A stretch of 32,221 nucleotides of DNA from Nitrospirota bacterium (GCA_016194285.1 JACQBZ010000061.1:1-32221); one strand, 5' to 3'. Shown: positions 11,119 through 20,456, numbered from the stretch's first letter. Notes: generated by a model not told the origin, from the letters alone. Numbers and translations are program-made.

Positions 11119-11904
11119 ATGAATAATCAGCAGATAGGCTTGCAGATAGGCTTGCAAATGCTGCCGGACAACAGTCCAAAAAGGTCATTGCATTTCACCG
11201 CAGGGATCGGGACCGGGGGGGGAGTCTTATTCGCCGTTATCCTGGTATTGGGCGGCCTGATCGGATGGGCCGTTCCGGCAGCGGGCGAGGTTTATCAGTT
11301 CATCGATGCCGGCGGCGTGGTTCATTTTACGAACGTCCCCTCCGATCCACGCTACCGACAGATTCGAAGTCCGGCTCCGGTGATTCCGCTCCGTCCTCAG
11401 GAGATCCACGAGACCATCCTGAGCGCTTCCCGCCGGTATCGGGTGGATCCGGCCCTCGTCAAGGCCGTTATCAAGGTGGAATCGGACTTTGACCCGCAGG
11501 CGGTTTCGGATGCCGGTGCAATGGGCCTGATGCAGCTGATGCCGGCGACGGCCTCCACCTTGGAGGTCCAGAATCCGTTCAATCCGACCGAGAATATTTC
11601 CGGCGGCGTGAAGCACCTAAGCTATCTTCTGGGCCGATTTAACGGAGATCTCACATTGGCGCTGGCGGCCTATCATGCCGGGGAAAAGACTGTGAACCAG
11701 TATCGCCAGGTCCCGCCCATTGAAAAGACACACCGCTATATTCAAAAAGTGCTGGCGGCCTATAAAACGTACCGAGGAAAAGAGTCCTCCCGAAAGTCCA
11801 TTTATAAAGTTTTCTCTCCCAATGGCCAGGTCATCTACACCAATGTCCCGGAGCAGTATCAGGATACCCGGCGCTTTCGAGTGAGTTACGTCCAATCCCC
11901 CTGA
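11119..11904 (+). CDS. Lytic transglycosylase (SLT fold) with DUF4124-like N- and C-terminal segments; start uncertain (11119 or 11158)
   Basis: ALVKAVIKVESDFDPQAVSDAGAMGLMQLMPATASTLEVQNPFNPTENISGGVKHLSYLLGRFNGDLTLALAAYHAGEKTV is typical SLT; EVYQFIDAGGVVHFTNVPSDPRY is DUF4124-like. Confidence 0.92.
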   Translation: MNNQQIGLQIGLQMLPDNSPKRSLHFTAGIGTGGGVLFAVILVLGGLIGWAVPAAGEVYQFIDAGGVVHFTNVPSDPRYRQIRSPAPVIPLRPQEIHETILSASRRYRVDPALVKAVIKVESDFDPQAVSDAGAMGLMQLMPATASTLEVQNPFNPTENISGGVKHLSYLLGRFNGDLTLALAAYHAGEKTVNQYRQVPPIEKTHRYIQKVLAAYKTYRGKESSRKSIYKVFSPNGQVIYTNVPEQYQDTRRFRVSYVQSP

Positions 11905-13502
11905 GGTTGATTCGAGAGACGGAAAGCGATATGACGGAGATCCGGTGACTTTCCCGCCTCGGGATCATCCGAGCGGTAATGCGCCCCGACGCTGTTTCTC
12001 CTCAACAATGCCGCCCGCACGATCATGGACGCCACCGTGACCATGTTCTTGAATTCTCCTTCCGCCTGAGAAACAATGGGAGCGGTTTTCAGGGTTTCCC
12101 ATTGTTCCAGAAGTGTCAATGCCTCTGTGAGCGATGCCTGATTTCGAACAATGCCGACTCGATTCCACATTGTTTCCTTGAAACGGTCCGTTTCCATCCC
12201 CAGCGGCGCCGGGAAGACCGATTGATGGGTGATCCATTCCGGTCGACTTTTTTCAAAGAGGGACTGAATCTCGGAGCGCTTGACCGCGTCTTTTCGAGAC
12301 GAGGCAAGCATCGCCTCGCCGGCTCGGGTGCCGAAAACTAACCCTTCTAACAAAGAGTTGCTGGCCAGTCGATTGGCGCCGTGAATGCCGCTGCAGGCCA
12401 CCTCGCCCGCGGCATATAAACCGTCCAGGGAGGTCGCCCCGGTCAAGGACGTCTTGGCCCCTCCGATCATGAAATGGGCGCTCGGCGCAACCGGAATGGG
12501 TGTTTTGGTGATGTCCAGACCGTACCGCAGACAGGTTTGGGTGACGGTCGGAAACCGCTCATGGATATACTCGGCTTTCAAGTGGGTGACATCCAGATAA
12601 ACATGAGAGGCATGGCTGGTCTGCATCTCTTGCCAAATCGCCTGACTGACAATGTCTCGCGTGGCCAACTCACCGGCGGGGTCGTATCGTTTCATAAAGG
12701 CTTTACCCTGTGTGTTGCGCAGGATCGCTCCCTCCCCCCGCAAGGCTTCGGTCAGCAAGAAGGCAGGGGCGTTCGGGAGGGCGAGCGCCGTCGGATGGAA
12801 TTGGACGAATTCCATATCCTCGAGGACGCAGCCGGCGCGGTAAGCCATCGCCATTCCGTCTCCCGTGGCGACTGAGGGATTGGTGGTCCGGGAGTAAACC
12901 TGACCGGCCCCGCCGGTGGCCAGCAAAACGGCTTTTGCCCCGACCACACGAACCCCTCCGGATCCGGAGATCAGGACGGCCCCGACGCACCGCCCTTTGT
13001 CGACCAGGAGATCGGACGTAAAATGCGGTGGGAGCCGTCGGATCGTTCGAAGCGGTTGTGCCTTGGCCAGCAACGTCCTCATGATCTCGGTTCCGGTGGC
13101 GTCTCCCCGCCGCAGAATTCGGGCGCAACGATGGGCGGCCTCCCGGGCCAGGACATAACGCTCCCCTTGCCGATCAAACCGAGCGCCCCACTGGATCAGT
13201 TCCCGGACCCGGAGGGGCCCTTCTTTGACCAAAACCTCGACCGCCTCCAGTCGGCAGAGGCCTTTGCCAGCCAGGAGCGTGTCCGCCCTGTGCGCCTCGA
13301 CGCTGTCCTCAGGGTCCAGCGCAACCGCGATCCCGCCCTGGGCAAATTCCGAGGCGCTCTGCGGCGGATTTCCTTTATTGACGATGAGCACCCGACCGTG
13401 GTGTCCCAACTCGATTGCGGCCCGAACTCCGGCGATGCCGCTGCCGATGACGAGGAAATCGGTTACATCAATTGTCTGATCGATTTCCGGCCGCGGGGTC
13501 AT
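11886..13502 (-). CDS. nadB: L-aspartate oxidase
   Basis: FLVIGSGIAGVRAAIELGHHGRVLIVNKG; ASEFAQGGIAVAL; HFMIGGAKTSLTGATSLDGLYAAGEVACSGIHGANRLASNSLLEGLVFG. Confidence 0.96.
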   Translation of the reverse strand: MTPRPEIDQTIDVTDFLVIGSGIAGVRAAIELGHHGRVLIVNKGNPPQSASEFAQGGIAVALDPEDSVEAHRADTLLAGKGLCRLEAVEVLVKEGPLRVRELIQWGARFDRQGERYVLAREAAHRCARILRRGDATGTEIMRTLLAKAQPLRTIRRLPPHFTSDLLVDKGRCVGAVLISGSGGVRVVGAKAVLLATGGAGQVYSRTTNPSVATGDGMAMAYRAGCVLEDMEFVQFHPTALALPNAPAFLLTEALRGEGAILRNTQGKAFMKRYDPAGELATRDIVSQAIWQEMQTSHASHVYLDVTHLKAEYIHERFPTVTQTCLRYGLDITKTPIPVAPSAHFMIGGAKTSLTGATSLDGLYAAGEVACSGIHGANRLASNSLLEGLVFGTRAGEAMLASSRKDAVKRSEIQSLFEKSRPEWITHQSVFPAPLGMETDRFKETMWNRVGIVRNQASLTEALTLLEQWETLKTAPIVSQAEGEFKNMVTVASMIVRAALLRRNSVGAHYRSDDPEAGKSPDLRHIAFRLSNQPQGDWT

Positions 13503-13975
13503 GGTTGTGAGGCCAGGAATCTTGCGGGGGCTGTGAAGGGATTATCCCCATCGATGGTTTGCAGATGCGGGTCGGATTTGCCGGCGAGATGAAAAAGGGC
13601 ATTGCCGCGTTGTTTAACCAAATCGGTCTTTTCGGATTTCCAATGAAGTTCCCAGTGAAGTGCAACCTGGACGTTGTCATCCTGAAGCACGATCTGATCG
13701 ATCATAAAATCCAGGCGTAGGGAGTTCACGGAGGCCAGAAACGAAACGATCGCTCGAAGATCGTCCTGGCGCGCGCTGGGGTACAGGGGTGAGAACGCCT
13801 GAACATTCTTGCCCTCGTATGTCACGCGCAGGTTCTCGACAAAGGCATCGATTTGTTGAAGACGCTTCGAATCTTCTGTGGGTTTGACCGGTGCATGTTC
13901 GCATCCGGAAATCGATAGAAGCCCTCCGATTAAAACGACGGACACGACGCGGTATTTAAACGGCATGCGGGGCAT
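13499..13975 (-). CDS. Hypothetical lipoprotein, translationally coupled to nadB
   Basis: Lipobox ..LLSISGCEH..; overlaps the nadB start by 4 nt (ATGA). Confidence 0.75.
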   Translation of the reverse strand: MPRMPFKYRVVSVVLIGGLLSISGCEHAPVKPTEDSKRLQQIDAFVENLRVTYEGKNVQAFSPLYPSARQDDLRAIVSFLASVNSLRLDFMIDQIVLQDDNVQVALHWELHWKSEKTDLVKQRGNALFHLAGKSDPHLQTIDGDNPFTAPARFLASQP

Positions 13976-14076
13976 TATACGGTGGACTCCCCAGCCAGGT
14001 CAAGGGTCACAAGGGATTGTTCTTGACATGCCTTGATCGGTATGTTAGGAAACAACCAACCTGCGATGGGATCGGT

Positions 14077-15498
14077 ATGGACGACCTTGTCAAGTTCTTG
14101 ATCCGGCGGCGTTGGATCGCGGCGGGTTTTCTTTTGGGCGGTGTCATCCTGCTTTTACCGCCCCCTTCCGGTTTAACGGTGTCGGGCCAGAAATCGTTAG
14201 CCATTGCCATCACCGCGATCATCTTTTTTGTCACGGAGCCTATGCCACTCCCCACCGTGGCTGTTCTGATCGGCGTGTTCGAGGTGCTCCTGGGCATTGC
14301 CGGTCCGATGGAAGTGTCGCGGTCCTTTGTCAGCGATTCGCTTCTGTTTATCATGGGCTCGCTGATGATCGCCGAGACGATCGTAAAGCAGAAACTGGAT
14401 AAGCGCCTGGCGCTGGCCATCGTCCGAGTGACCGGGCCTCGCGTGGAACGCGTGGTGGTCGGACTCATTGTGGTTTCGGCCTTGATCGCTTCGTTTATCG
14501 GGGAGCATACGGTCGTGGCGATGATGATGCCGGTGGGGATGACCTTGATTGCATCCGCGGGGCCGGAGCCCCGGGAGCTCAAAAATCTACCGGCGCTGAT
14601 CATGCTGGCGATTGCTTACGGTGCGGTCGCGGCCGGCATTGGAAGTCCGTCCGGAGGGGCCCGCAATGCCATCATGCTGGCCTACTGGAGGCAGCTTTTT
14701 CAGTTACACGTGAGTTATCTCCAATGGATGGAGTATCTCTATCCCATAGTCGTTATTCAGGTTCCTCTGGTCGCCTGGATCCTCCTCAAAACCTTTCGAC
14801 CCGAAGTGGTCGACCTCAGCCGTTCTATCGAGGAACTCCGAAGCCGGGTCGCGGAGGAAGGAACCGTGACGGCGCGGGATGGGTGGACGGTGATTATTTT
14901 CTTGGTCACCGTCTTCTTATGGATTACGGTGAGCGATCAAATCGGGCTGGGAACCACGGCCATGATCGGGGTGGCCCTCTATCTGATGACCGGCATTGCG
15001 CATTGGGAGGATTTCAGCCGGGGAATTAATTGGGGGGTCATCTTCATCTACGGGGGCGCCATTTCACTTGGAATCGCGATGCGGGATACCGGCGCCGCCA
15101 ACTGGACGGCCCAGTGGGTGCTTCGAGGGGTCGAGCCTTTGGGACTGCACGGCGGAATTCCGATGTTATTCTTTGTGGCCTTGTTGACGATGGCCATGGC
15201 CTCGGTGATGAGCAGCGGTGCCACGGTCGGATTATTGGCTCCGGTCACGCTGCACATGGCCGACCTCTCTGGCACCTCGATCGTGGCGACCGGTCTGGTC
15301 ACGGCCGTGGCATCGGCCTTCACGTTTATGACCCCCATCGGGTCTCCGGCCTGCGGGATGGTATACAGCAGCGGTTACCTGAAACGAGCCGATTTCATCA
15401 AGGCCGGTTGGAAAATGAATGTCGTCTCATTAGGGCTGCTCATGCTGATGGCCTTTGGCTACTGGAGGCTGTTGGCGTTCCCGGGGGGTGGCAAATGA
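14077..15498 (+). CDS. SLC13/DASS-family anion transporter (listed ORF starts at 14017; MDDLVKF at 14077 more likely)
   Basis: Multi-TM protein; IASFIGEHTVVAMMMPVGMTLIASAG, GVIFIYGGAISLGIAMRDTGAANW, and AFTFMTPIGSPACGMVYSSGYLKRADFIKAGW are family-typical. A TTGACA at 14023-14028 would lie inside the longer ORF. Confidence 0.88.
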   Translation: MDDLVKFLIRRRWIAAGFLLGGVILLLPPPSGLTVSGQKSLAIAITAIIFFVTEPMPLPTVAVLIGVFEVLLGIAGPMEVSRSFVSDSLLFIMGSLMIAETIVKQKLDKRLALAIVRVTGPRVERVVVGLIVVSALIASFIGEHTVVAMMMPVGMTLIASAGPEPRELKNLPALIMLAIAYGAVAAGIGSPSGGARNAIMLAYWRQLFQLHVSYLQWMEYLYPIVVIQVPLVAWILLKTFRPEVVDLSRSIEELRSRVAEEGTVTARDGWTVIIFLVTVFLWITVSDQIGLGTTAMIGVALYLMTGIAHWEDFSRGINWGVIFIYGGAISLGIAMRDTGAANWTAQWVLRGVEPLGLHGGIPMLFFVALLTMAMASVMSSGATVGLLAPVTLHMADLSGTSIVATGLVTAVASAFTFMTPIGSPACGMVYSSGYLKRADFIKAGWKMNVVSLGLLMLMAFGYWRLLAFPGGGK

Positions 15499-16442
15499 AG
15501 ATTTTAATGTGCACCGATGGGCAGCCGTACGCGGAGGAGGCGATTCGGTTCGGTGGAAAATTTGCCCACGAGCTGGATGCGGACGTGACGGTTCTTTACG
15601 TTCGCCCCATGGCCCCCGGCGGAGACTCGATTTATCTGACGACGGCACGCAAGAAGATGGGGGAGTGGGATCTGGACATTCCAGGAGTAGAATACCTGAA
15701 GCGTGCGAAGGACATCTTGGCCGGGGCCGGTTTGGTGGCCTTTTCACCCGAAAGGGATACCGGGGTTCGTCAGACCTTTCGGGGGTCGGCCGAGGGGGGC
15801 GTTGAACTGCATCTGATCGGTCGCCATGCCGAACGCGTGCGGCTGAAGCTTCGTGAAGGCGAATCGGCGGAGGAAATCCTGACGGAGGCCGGCCAGGGAC
15901 GCTATGACTTGGTCCTGACCGGATCCCGAGGCCATGAAGGTTTTGCCAGTTACTTTGTGGGCAGCACGGCGCTTCGGATCGCCGAATTTGCCCCTTGCTC
16001 GGTTTTGATCGCAAAAAACATCCGGGAGAGTCACGATTTCCTGATGTGCACGGATGGTTCTAAGTTGGCGGAGAAGGCCGAATTGTTCGGCGCCCAGATC
16101 GCGCAGGCCCTGAATGCGCGGGTGACGGTTCTGTCCGTCGCCGCGGAGCCGGCGGGGCTCAAGGCAGCCCAGGAGCAGGTCCGGCGGGCGGAGATGATCC
16201 TGGCCCAATTGGGGGTTCAGGCCAAAGTCAAGGTGCGCTCCGGCCGTCCCTCGGAGGTGATCATTGACGAGGCCAAGGATCACGACATCGTGGTCATGGG
16301 GGCCAGCGGCAGCTCGGCCGTTCGGCGGTTTTTTCTGGGAAGCGTTCCGCTCAAGGTGATCGAATACGGCGCATGTCCGGTGCTCTTGGTTCGGGAGAAG
16401 CCCGAATCCAAGCGGCGCAGCACAAGCCGAAGGGCCGGGTGA
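15495..16442 (+). CDS. Tandem-domain universal stress protein (UspA family)
   Basis: MKILMCTDGQPYAEEAIRFGGKFAHEL.. and a second copy HDFLMCTDGSKLAEKAELFGAQIAQAL.. with ATP-loop motifs GSRGHEGFASYFVGST and GASGSSAVRRFFLGSVP. ATG overlaps the transporter stop (ATGA). Upstream part of ORF 15030..16442 is out-of-frame read-through. Confidence 0.92.
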   Translation: MKILMCTDGQPYAEEAIRFGGKFAHELDADVTVLYVRPMAPGGDSIYLTTARKKMGEWDLDIPGVEYLKRAKDILAGAGLVAFSPERDTGVRQTFRGSAEGGVELHLIGRHAERVRLKLREGESAEEILTEAGQGRYDLVLTGSRGHEGFASYFVGSTALRIAEFAPCSVLIAKNIRESHDFLMCTDGSKLAEKAELFGAQIAQALNARVTVLSVAAEPAGLKAAQEQVRRAEMILAQLGVQAKVKVRSGRPSEVIIDEAKDHDIVVMGASGSSAVRRFFLGSVPLKVIEYGACPVLLVREKPESKRRSTSRRAG

Positions 16443-16513
16443 AATGTCGGGCGGTTGGGATTTGCCTTTTGCGGCAGATCTCGATAAAATAGCCGTTCCA
16501 GAGGAGGATGTCC

Positions 16514-16609
16514 ATGTCGAGAGTGGTTAAAAAACGGCGCAAAAAGATGCGGAAGCACAAATACCGTAAGCTTCGGAAAAAGATGCGCCATCAGCGCCGG
16601 AAACGGTAA
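16514..16609 (+). CDS. 31-aa bS22 / mS38 (AURKAIP1-COX24 domain)-like small ribosomal protein
   Basis: Translated by hand: MSRVVKKRRKKMRKHKYRKLRKKMRHQRRKR*. Upstream purine-rich SD AGAGGAGGA. Not in the supplied track because of length. Confidence 0.85.
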   Translation: MSRVVKKRRKKMRKHKYRKLRKKMRHQRRKR

Positions 16610-16659
16610 CCGTCGAGCGTTCGACTCTTTGCAAATGCAGACACGTCCGGTCTCGCTCC

Positions 16660-16941
16660 ATGACCGAAACCGAGAAGCGGATTTTTATTCACCACACCAG
16701 GAGGGAAAAACCCAACATGGCCGCCGGAAAAAAAGTGCATGTCAAGGTTCGAACCGCGTATGCGAGCTACGAAGGATTTCTGCTCATCCCGCCCATGCGC
16801 AAGCGGGTCTCGGACGTTTTAAACGAGGAAGACCGAAACTTTATCAATCTGACGGATGTTCAGGTCGACGGGTCAAATGAGAAGGTCCCGTATATCTCGA
16901 TCAACAAAGACATGATCGAGTCGATTAGTGAGAAATCCTGA
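16660..16941 (+). CDS. Small conserved hypothetical protein (DUF6812-like); internal start at 16717 (MAAGKK) possible
   Basis: GKKVHVKVRTAYASYEGFLLIPPMRKRVSDVLNEEDRNFINLTDVQV; good coding character and SD GGAGGG before 16717. Confidence 0.7.
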   Translation: MTETEKRIFIHHTRREKPNMAAGKKVHVKVRTAYASYEGFLLIPPMRKRVSDVLNEEDRNFINLTDVQVDGSNEKVPYISINKDMIESISEKS

Positions 16942-16944
16942 TCC

Positions 16945-17841
16945 ATGAACCCCCTTCCGGTTCTCCAGGGCGGGTTTCATGAAGGCCGAACGCGGTTGCC
17001 GCCGTGGTTTCGGGTTCGGGCCTATCCGGGTCCGCGCTATCAGGGGATGAAAAGCCTGCTTCGTAATTTCAAACTTCACACCGTTTGCGAAGAGGCCCGC
17101 TGTCCGAATGTGTGGGATTGCTGGAACCGAGGGACGGCGACCTTCATGATCCTGGGCGATGTCTGTACGCGAAGCTGCGGTTTTTGCGCCGTTGCCACCG
17201 GGCGGCCGGTCGAGCTGGACACCGATGAACCCCGTCGGGTGGCAGAGGCCGTCCGGGTGTTGAACCTTCGTCATGCCGTGATTACCTCGGTGAATCGGGA
17301 TGAATTGGCCGACGGCGGTGCGGCGATCTTTGCCGAGACGATTCGTGCGATCCGGAGGCGGCACGACTGCACGATCGAGGTCCTGATCCCGGACTTTAAA
17401 GGCTTGCGCGCGGCGCAGGACCGAGTCTTTGAAGCCCGGCCGGACATCCTCAATCACAACACCGAGACCGTCCCGCGTCTCTACCGCCCCGTGCGTCCGC
17501 AGGGGAAATATTTCTGGAGTCTTGAGCTCATTTCACGGGCCAAACAGGCGGGCCTCGTCACCAAAAGCGGCCTGATGCTGGGGTTGGGCGAGGGGGGCGA
17601 TGAAATTCAGTCCGTGATGGGTGATTTGGTTGAAGCCGGTTGCGAAATCCTGACGCTCGGCCAGTATCTGCAACCCACGCCCAGCCATCTTCCCGTGGTC
17701 CGTTATTACCATCCGGAGGAGTTTTCTTCTCTGAAAGAAAGAGGCCTGCGTCTTGGATTCCGCCATGTTGAATCCGGGCCGTTGGTGAGAAGCTCCTACC
17801 ATGCCGAGGAACAGACCGCGGTGTTCCGGTCAAGTTGCTAA
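16945..17841 (+). CDS. lipA: Lipoyl synthase
   Basis: [14 protein letters not shown]; radical [14 protein letters not shown]-terminal [14 protein letters not shown]. Confidence 0.97.
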   Translation: MNPLPVLQGGFHEGRTRLPPWFRVRAYPGPRYQGMKSLLRNFKLHTVCEEARCPNVWDCWNRGTATFMILGDVCTRSCGFCAVATGRPVELDTDEPRRVAEAVRVLNLRHAVITSVNRDELADGGAAIFAETIRAIRRRHDCTIEVLIPDFKGLRAAQDRVFEARPDILNHNTETVPRLYRPVRPQGKYFWSLELISRAKQAGLVTKSGLMLGLGEGGDEIQSVMGDLVEAGCEILTLGQYLQPTPSHLPVVRYYHPEEFSSLKERGLRLGFRHVESGPLVRSSYHAEEQTAVFRSSC

Positions 17842-18564
17842 ATCCTTTTCTATTTCTTCCGCGTCGATGATGAAATTTTTGGTGCGGGTCTTGGCTTGGC
17901 GGGTCGCCTTGTCCACCAAACCGAGAAGGTCCGTCGCCTTCTGCTCGGGGCGGAGCTGGGCCACGGCCAGACTGGCCTGGACCGTTTTTAGCGGAATCGC
18001 GGGCGGGCGGAGTTTTGATATCGCTTGGTGCAGCCGCTGAGCGATGAGATAAGCCTGGGCCTTGTCCGCCTCGGGGAGAATGACGACGAACTCATCCCCG
18101 CCGTATCGGAAGGCCAGATCCATCCCCTGCCGGATGATCCCTTGGATGGTTTTGCCGATGGTCTGGAGAACGGCGTTTCCGGTGGCATGTCCGAATCGGT
18201 CGTTGATCGTCTTGAAATCGTCCAGATCGGCGAAAATGCAGGACAGCGGCCGGTCCATTCGACGCGCCCGAGCGATCTCTTTGACGAGGGCCTCTTCCAA
18301 AGCCCGCGGATGGCCCAACGTGGTCATGGGATCGATATGAGCCAACCGTTCAATTTCATCCTGCTGTCGAAGGCATTGCTGCCGGTAGTAGAGAGAAATG
18401 TAAACGCCCGCTCCAATCAGGACCGAAAGACCGATCTCGGCGATCAGCTCGCGCGGATTTGGAGCAAAACGTCCTTCCTCCAGGTATTTTGTCAACCAAG
18501 GGACGATGATGAGGAGATAGAAGAGGAACGGCATCTTGCTGGTTGGAGCGGTCGAGTTGACCAT
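17830..18564 (-). CDS. Membrane-anchored GGDEF-domain protein (putative cyclic-dinucleotide synthase)
   Basis: Two N-terminal hydrophobic helices; [38 protein letters not shown]. Confidence 0.93.
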   Translation of the reverse strand: MVNSTAPTSKMPFLFYLLIIVPWLTKYLEEGRFAPNPRELIAEIGLSVLIGAGVYISLYYRQQCLRQQDEIERLAHIDPMTTLGHPRALEEALVKEIARARRMDRPLSCIFADLDDFKTINDRFGHATGNAVLQTIGKTIQGIIRQGMDLAFRYGGDEFVVILPEADKAQAYLIAQRLHQAISKLRPPAIPLKTVQASLAVAQLRPEQKATDLLGLVDKATRQAKTRTKNFIIDAEEIEKDLAT

Positions 18565-18611
18565 GAGGAAATTATACGTGATCCGATCGGGGTAATCAAA
18601 CCGACCCGAAA

Positions 18612-19361
18612 TTAGAAAAGGTCATGGATCATCTTGAGCGATGCGATCAAAAGGACCACGCCCAAAACTTGTTGCAGGACTTTGGGTGGAACCTTCCAGG
18701 CGCCCCACCAGGAACCGATCTGCCCGCCGATCAAAACCGTGAGGCCCAGCGGAACGGCGAGTTTCGGATAAATCGTTCCGTTGAAGGCATGGGCGGCAAG
18801 CCCGCTCAGCGAGTTTAAAATAATGAAGGCGGCCGAAACGGCGGCGGTCTGTTTGGCGTCCGCCCAGCCCATCATCAATAAAAGGGGGCTCAAAAAGATC
18901 CCTCCACCGATGCCAATCAGACCGGCCAGAAATCCGAGGGCCAAGCCCACCGGCAGGCCGACGCCGTAGATCCAACCCGGGTTCACGGGAGGACGGGGCA
19001 GAATCGGTTTTGTGAACAGGGTAAACCGCAGGCCGGCGATGAAAAGCGTCACTCCGAGAATTCCGGAGAAGGTTTGTTGCGATAGCAACACCATTCCGCC
19101 CAGGTAAGCGGCCGGGATGGACGCGAGGATGAAAGGCCACAGCAGGCGAGGGCTGAAATGACCGGCGCGAAAATAATTGGTGAATCCGGTCACGGTGACC
19201 AGGATGTTCAGGATCAGTACCGTAGGCGCGATGTCCGGCCGGGCATGACCGGCCAGCACCAGAATGGCAAGATAGGCCGACGCTCCGCCATGTCCGACCG
19301 AGGAATAGAGCATCGCGGCCAACAAAAACAACGGGAGCAGCCCGAGCAGGTCCGAAGACAT
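18612..19361 (-). CDS. TauE/SafE (TSUP) family permease
   Basis: GHGGASAYLAILVLAG..; GFLAGLIGIGGGIFLSPLLLMMGWADAKQTAAVSAAFIILNSLSGLAAH. Confidence 0.92.
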   Translation of the reverse strand: MSSDLLGLLPLFLLAAMLYSSVGHGGASAYLAILVLAGHARPDIAPTVLILNILVTVTGFTNYFRAGHFSPRLLWPFILASIPAAYLGGMVLLSQQTFSGILGVTLFIAGLRFTLFTKPILPRPPVNPGWIYGVGLPVGLALGFLAGLIGIGGGIFLSPLLLMMGWADAKQTAAVSAAFIILNSLSGLAAHAFNGTIYPKLAVPLGLTVLIGGQIGSWWGAWKVPPKVLQQVLGVVLLIASLKMIHDLF

Positions 19362-19433
19362 GGTGATCCGGATTGTTGCTGAAGACGGCCCGCATTGTCA
19401 ACTGCTTACGTCGAAGTTGCCGGCCGAGGCGAA

Positions 19434-19640
19434 TCAAGTGACGAAGCCTTCCAGTTCCACTTTGGTTCCTTCAGGGCTGTGGATCTCCAAATCCTGGCCC
19501 TCCACTTGGCTGGCGATGAGAACGCCGCCGATGATCTCGGTTATGCTCTTCACCTCGACGTAGATCCCGTCGGTGAGTCCACCCGCCGGCAGATTTTCGA
19601 AAGTCGCGCCACTGTAATCGACGGTCAGGCTACCTAATCG
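19434..19640 (-). pseudogene. 5'-truncated DUF5666-like gene remnant
   Basis: Minus strand reading: ..RLGSLTVDYSGATFENLPAGGLTDGIYVEVKSITEIIGGVLIASQVEGQDLEIHSPEGTKVELEGFVT*. DUF5666-like beta-barrel repeat with no signal peptide or start, overlapping the 3' end of the DUF6502-like gene out of frame. Confidence 0.6.
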
Positions 19641-20455
19641 TGTGGCTGGGAATCTTCTTCGAAATAAAAAATTCCAATTGTTGCTCGTTTCCGACCCGTC
19701 CCGCGCGCTGAGGGATTAAGATCTCGGTCGTGCCGAGCCATCAAGCGATCCAACTCCTCGAGCAGGGACTGGCTTTTTTGAGTGGCCTGCCCACGGAGCT
19801 CGGGAAGGGCTTCGGTCGGAAGGTTATCGTAAGACACCTTCCGTTGAAGGAAGCTGTCGGAGGGGTTGCTGTGCAGGTTGTGATCAATGGTGCAGATCAG
19901 ATCCCTGACATCCGTCCCAAGAATTCTAATTTTGTCAGCTTCTTTGGTGTATGGGATGAATACATGCGTGATCAGCCTGACCCGCCCGTCCGCCAATCGC
20001 TCGACGGCTCCCGCCCTCAAGAGTTCATCCAGAACGGCGCGTGAAGGGACATCGCCCCCGTACCTCTTCACTAATTCGTTGAATGATCCGTCTTTGCCTT
20101 CGATGAGAAGGTCGAGCGGTTGACCCTCTTTATTCCAAAATGCTCTGTCCCGAACCCAGCCGCTGATGACCCGTGCACCACGGTTATACCGCTCAAGCGT
20201 CTCGGCGTTTTCCAGTACGGGGGGCTTCTTGATACGGCCGACCTCTTTGCGGGTTAGGCCCGTGAGGATCGAGACGCGTGAGATGGACGGCTTTCGACCG
20301 GGAATCCCAAACTCTTCAAGCGCGACATCGACGTAAACGCGCTTGGCCAGATCGGCAAAGGCACCAAAGGGTACATGATTGCGCAGAAGAATTTTTATAA
20401 GCGGACGAAGAATATTCAGTGTAGCAGCATATATTGCTTTCTTTATATCATTCAT
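19634..20455 (-). CDS. DUF6502-like protein
   Basis: ILRPLIKILLRNHVPFGAFADLAKRVYVDVALEEF.. SISRVSILTGLTRKEVGRI (HTH-like) ..; resembles the DUF6502 family. Confidence 0.75.
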   Translation of the reverse strand: MNDIKKAIYAATLNILRPLIKILLRNHVPFGAFADLAKRVYVDVALEEFGIPGRKPSISRVSILTGLTRKEVGRIKKPPVLENAETLERYNRGARVISGWVRDRAFWNKEGQPLDLLIEGKDGSFNELVKRYGGDVPSRAVLDELLRAGAVERLADGRVRLITHVFIPYTKEADKIRILGTDVRDLICTIDHNLHSNPSDSFLQRKVSYDNLPTEALPELRGQATQKSQSLLEELDRLMARHDRDLNPSARGTGRKRATIGIFYFEEDSQPHD

Positions 20456-20456
20456 G

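Noticed and set aside
11130-11156. Tandem 12-bp repeat GCAGATAGGCTT near the start of the lytic transglycosylase gene
   Set aside because: Only about 2.25 copies. It lies in the leader or uncertain N-terminus, and is more likely a small slippage duplication than a functional array.
11886-11904. 19-nt tail-to-tail overlap of the lytic transglycosylase and nadB genes (a 12-nt overlap also occurs between lipA and the GGDEF gene at 17830-17841)
   Set aside because: Short convergent overlaps are common in compact genomes and do not by themselves suggest regulation.
15030-15494. Upstream part of plus-strand ORF 15030..16442
   Set aside because: Out-of-frame reading of the transporter 3' end that happens to join the UspA frame; the real UspA begins at MKILMCTDG (15495).
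18622-19437. 271-aa minus-strand ORF overlapping the TauE/SafE gene
   Set aside because: Alternate frame of the permease; low-complexity Arg-rich translation.
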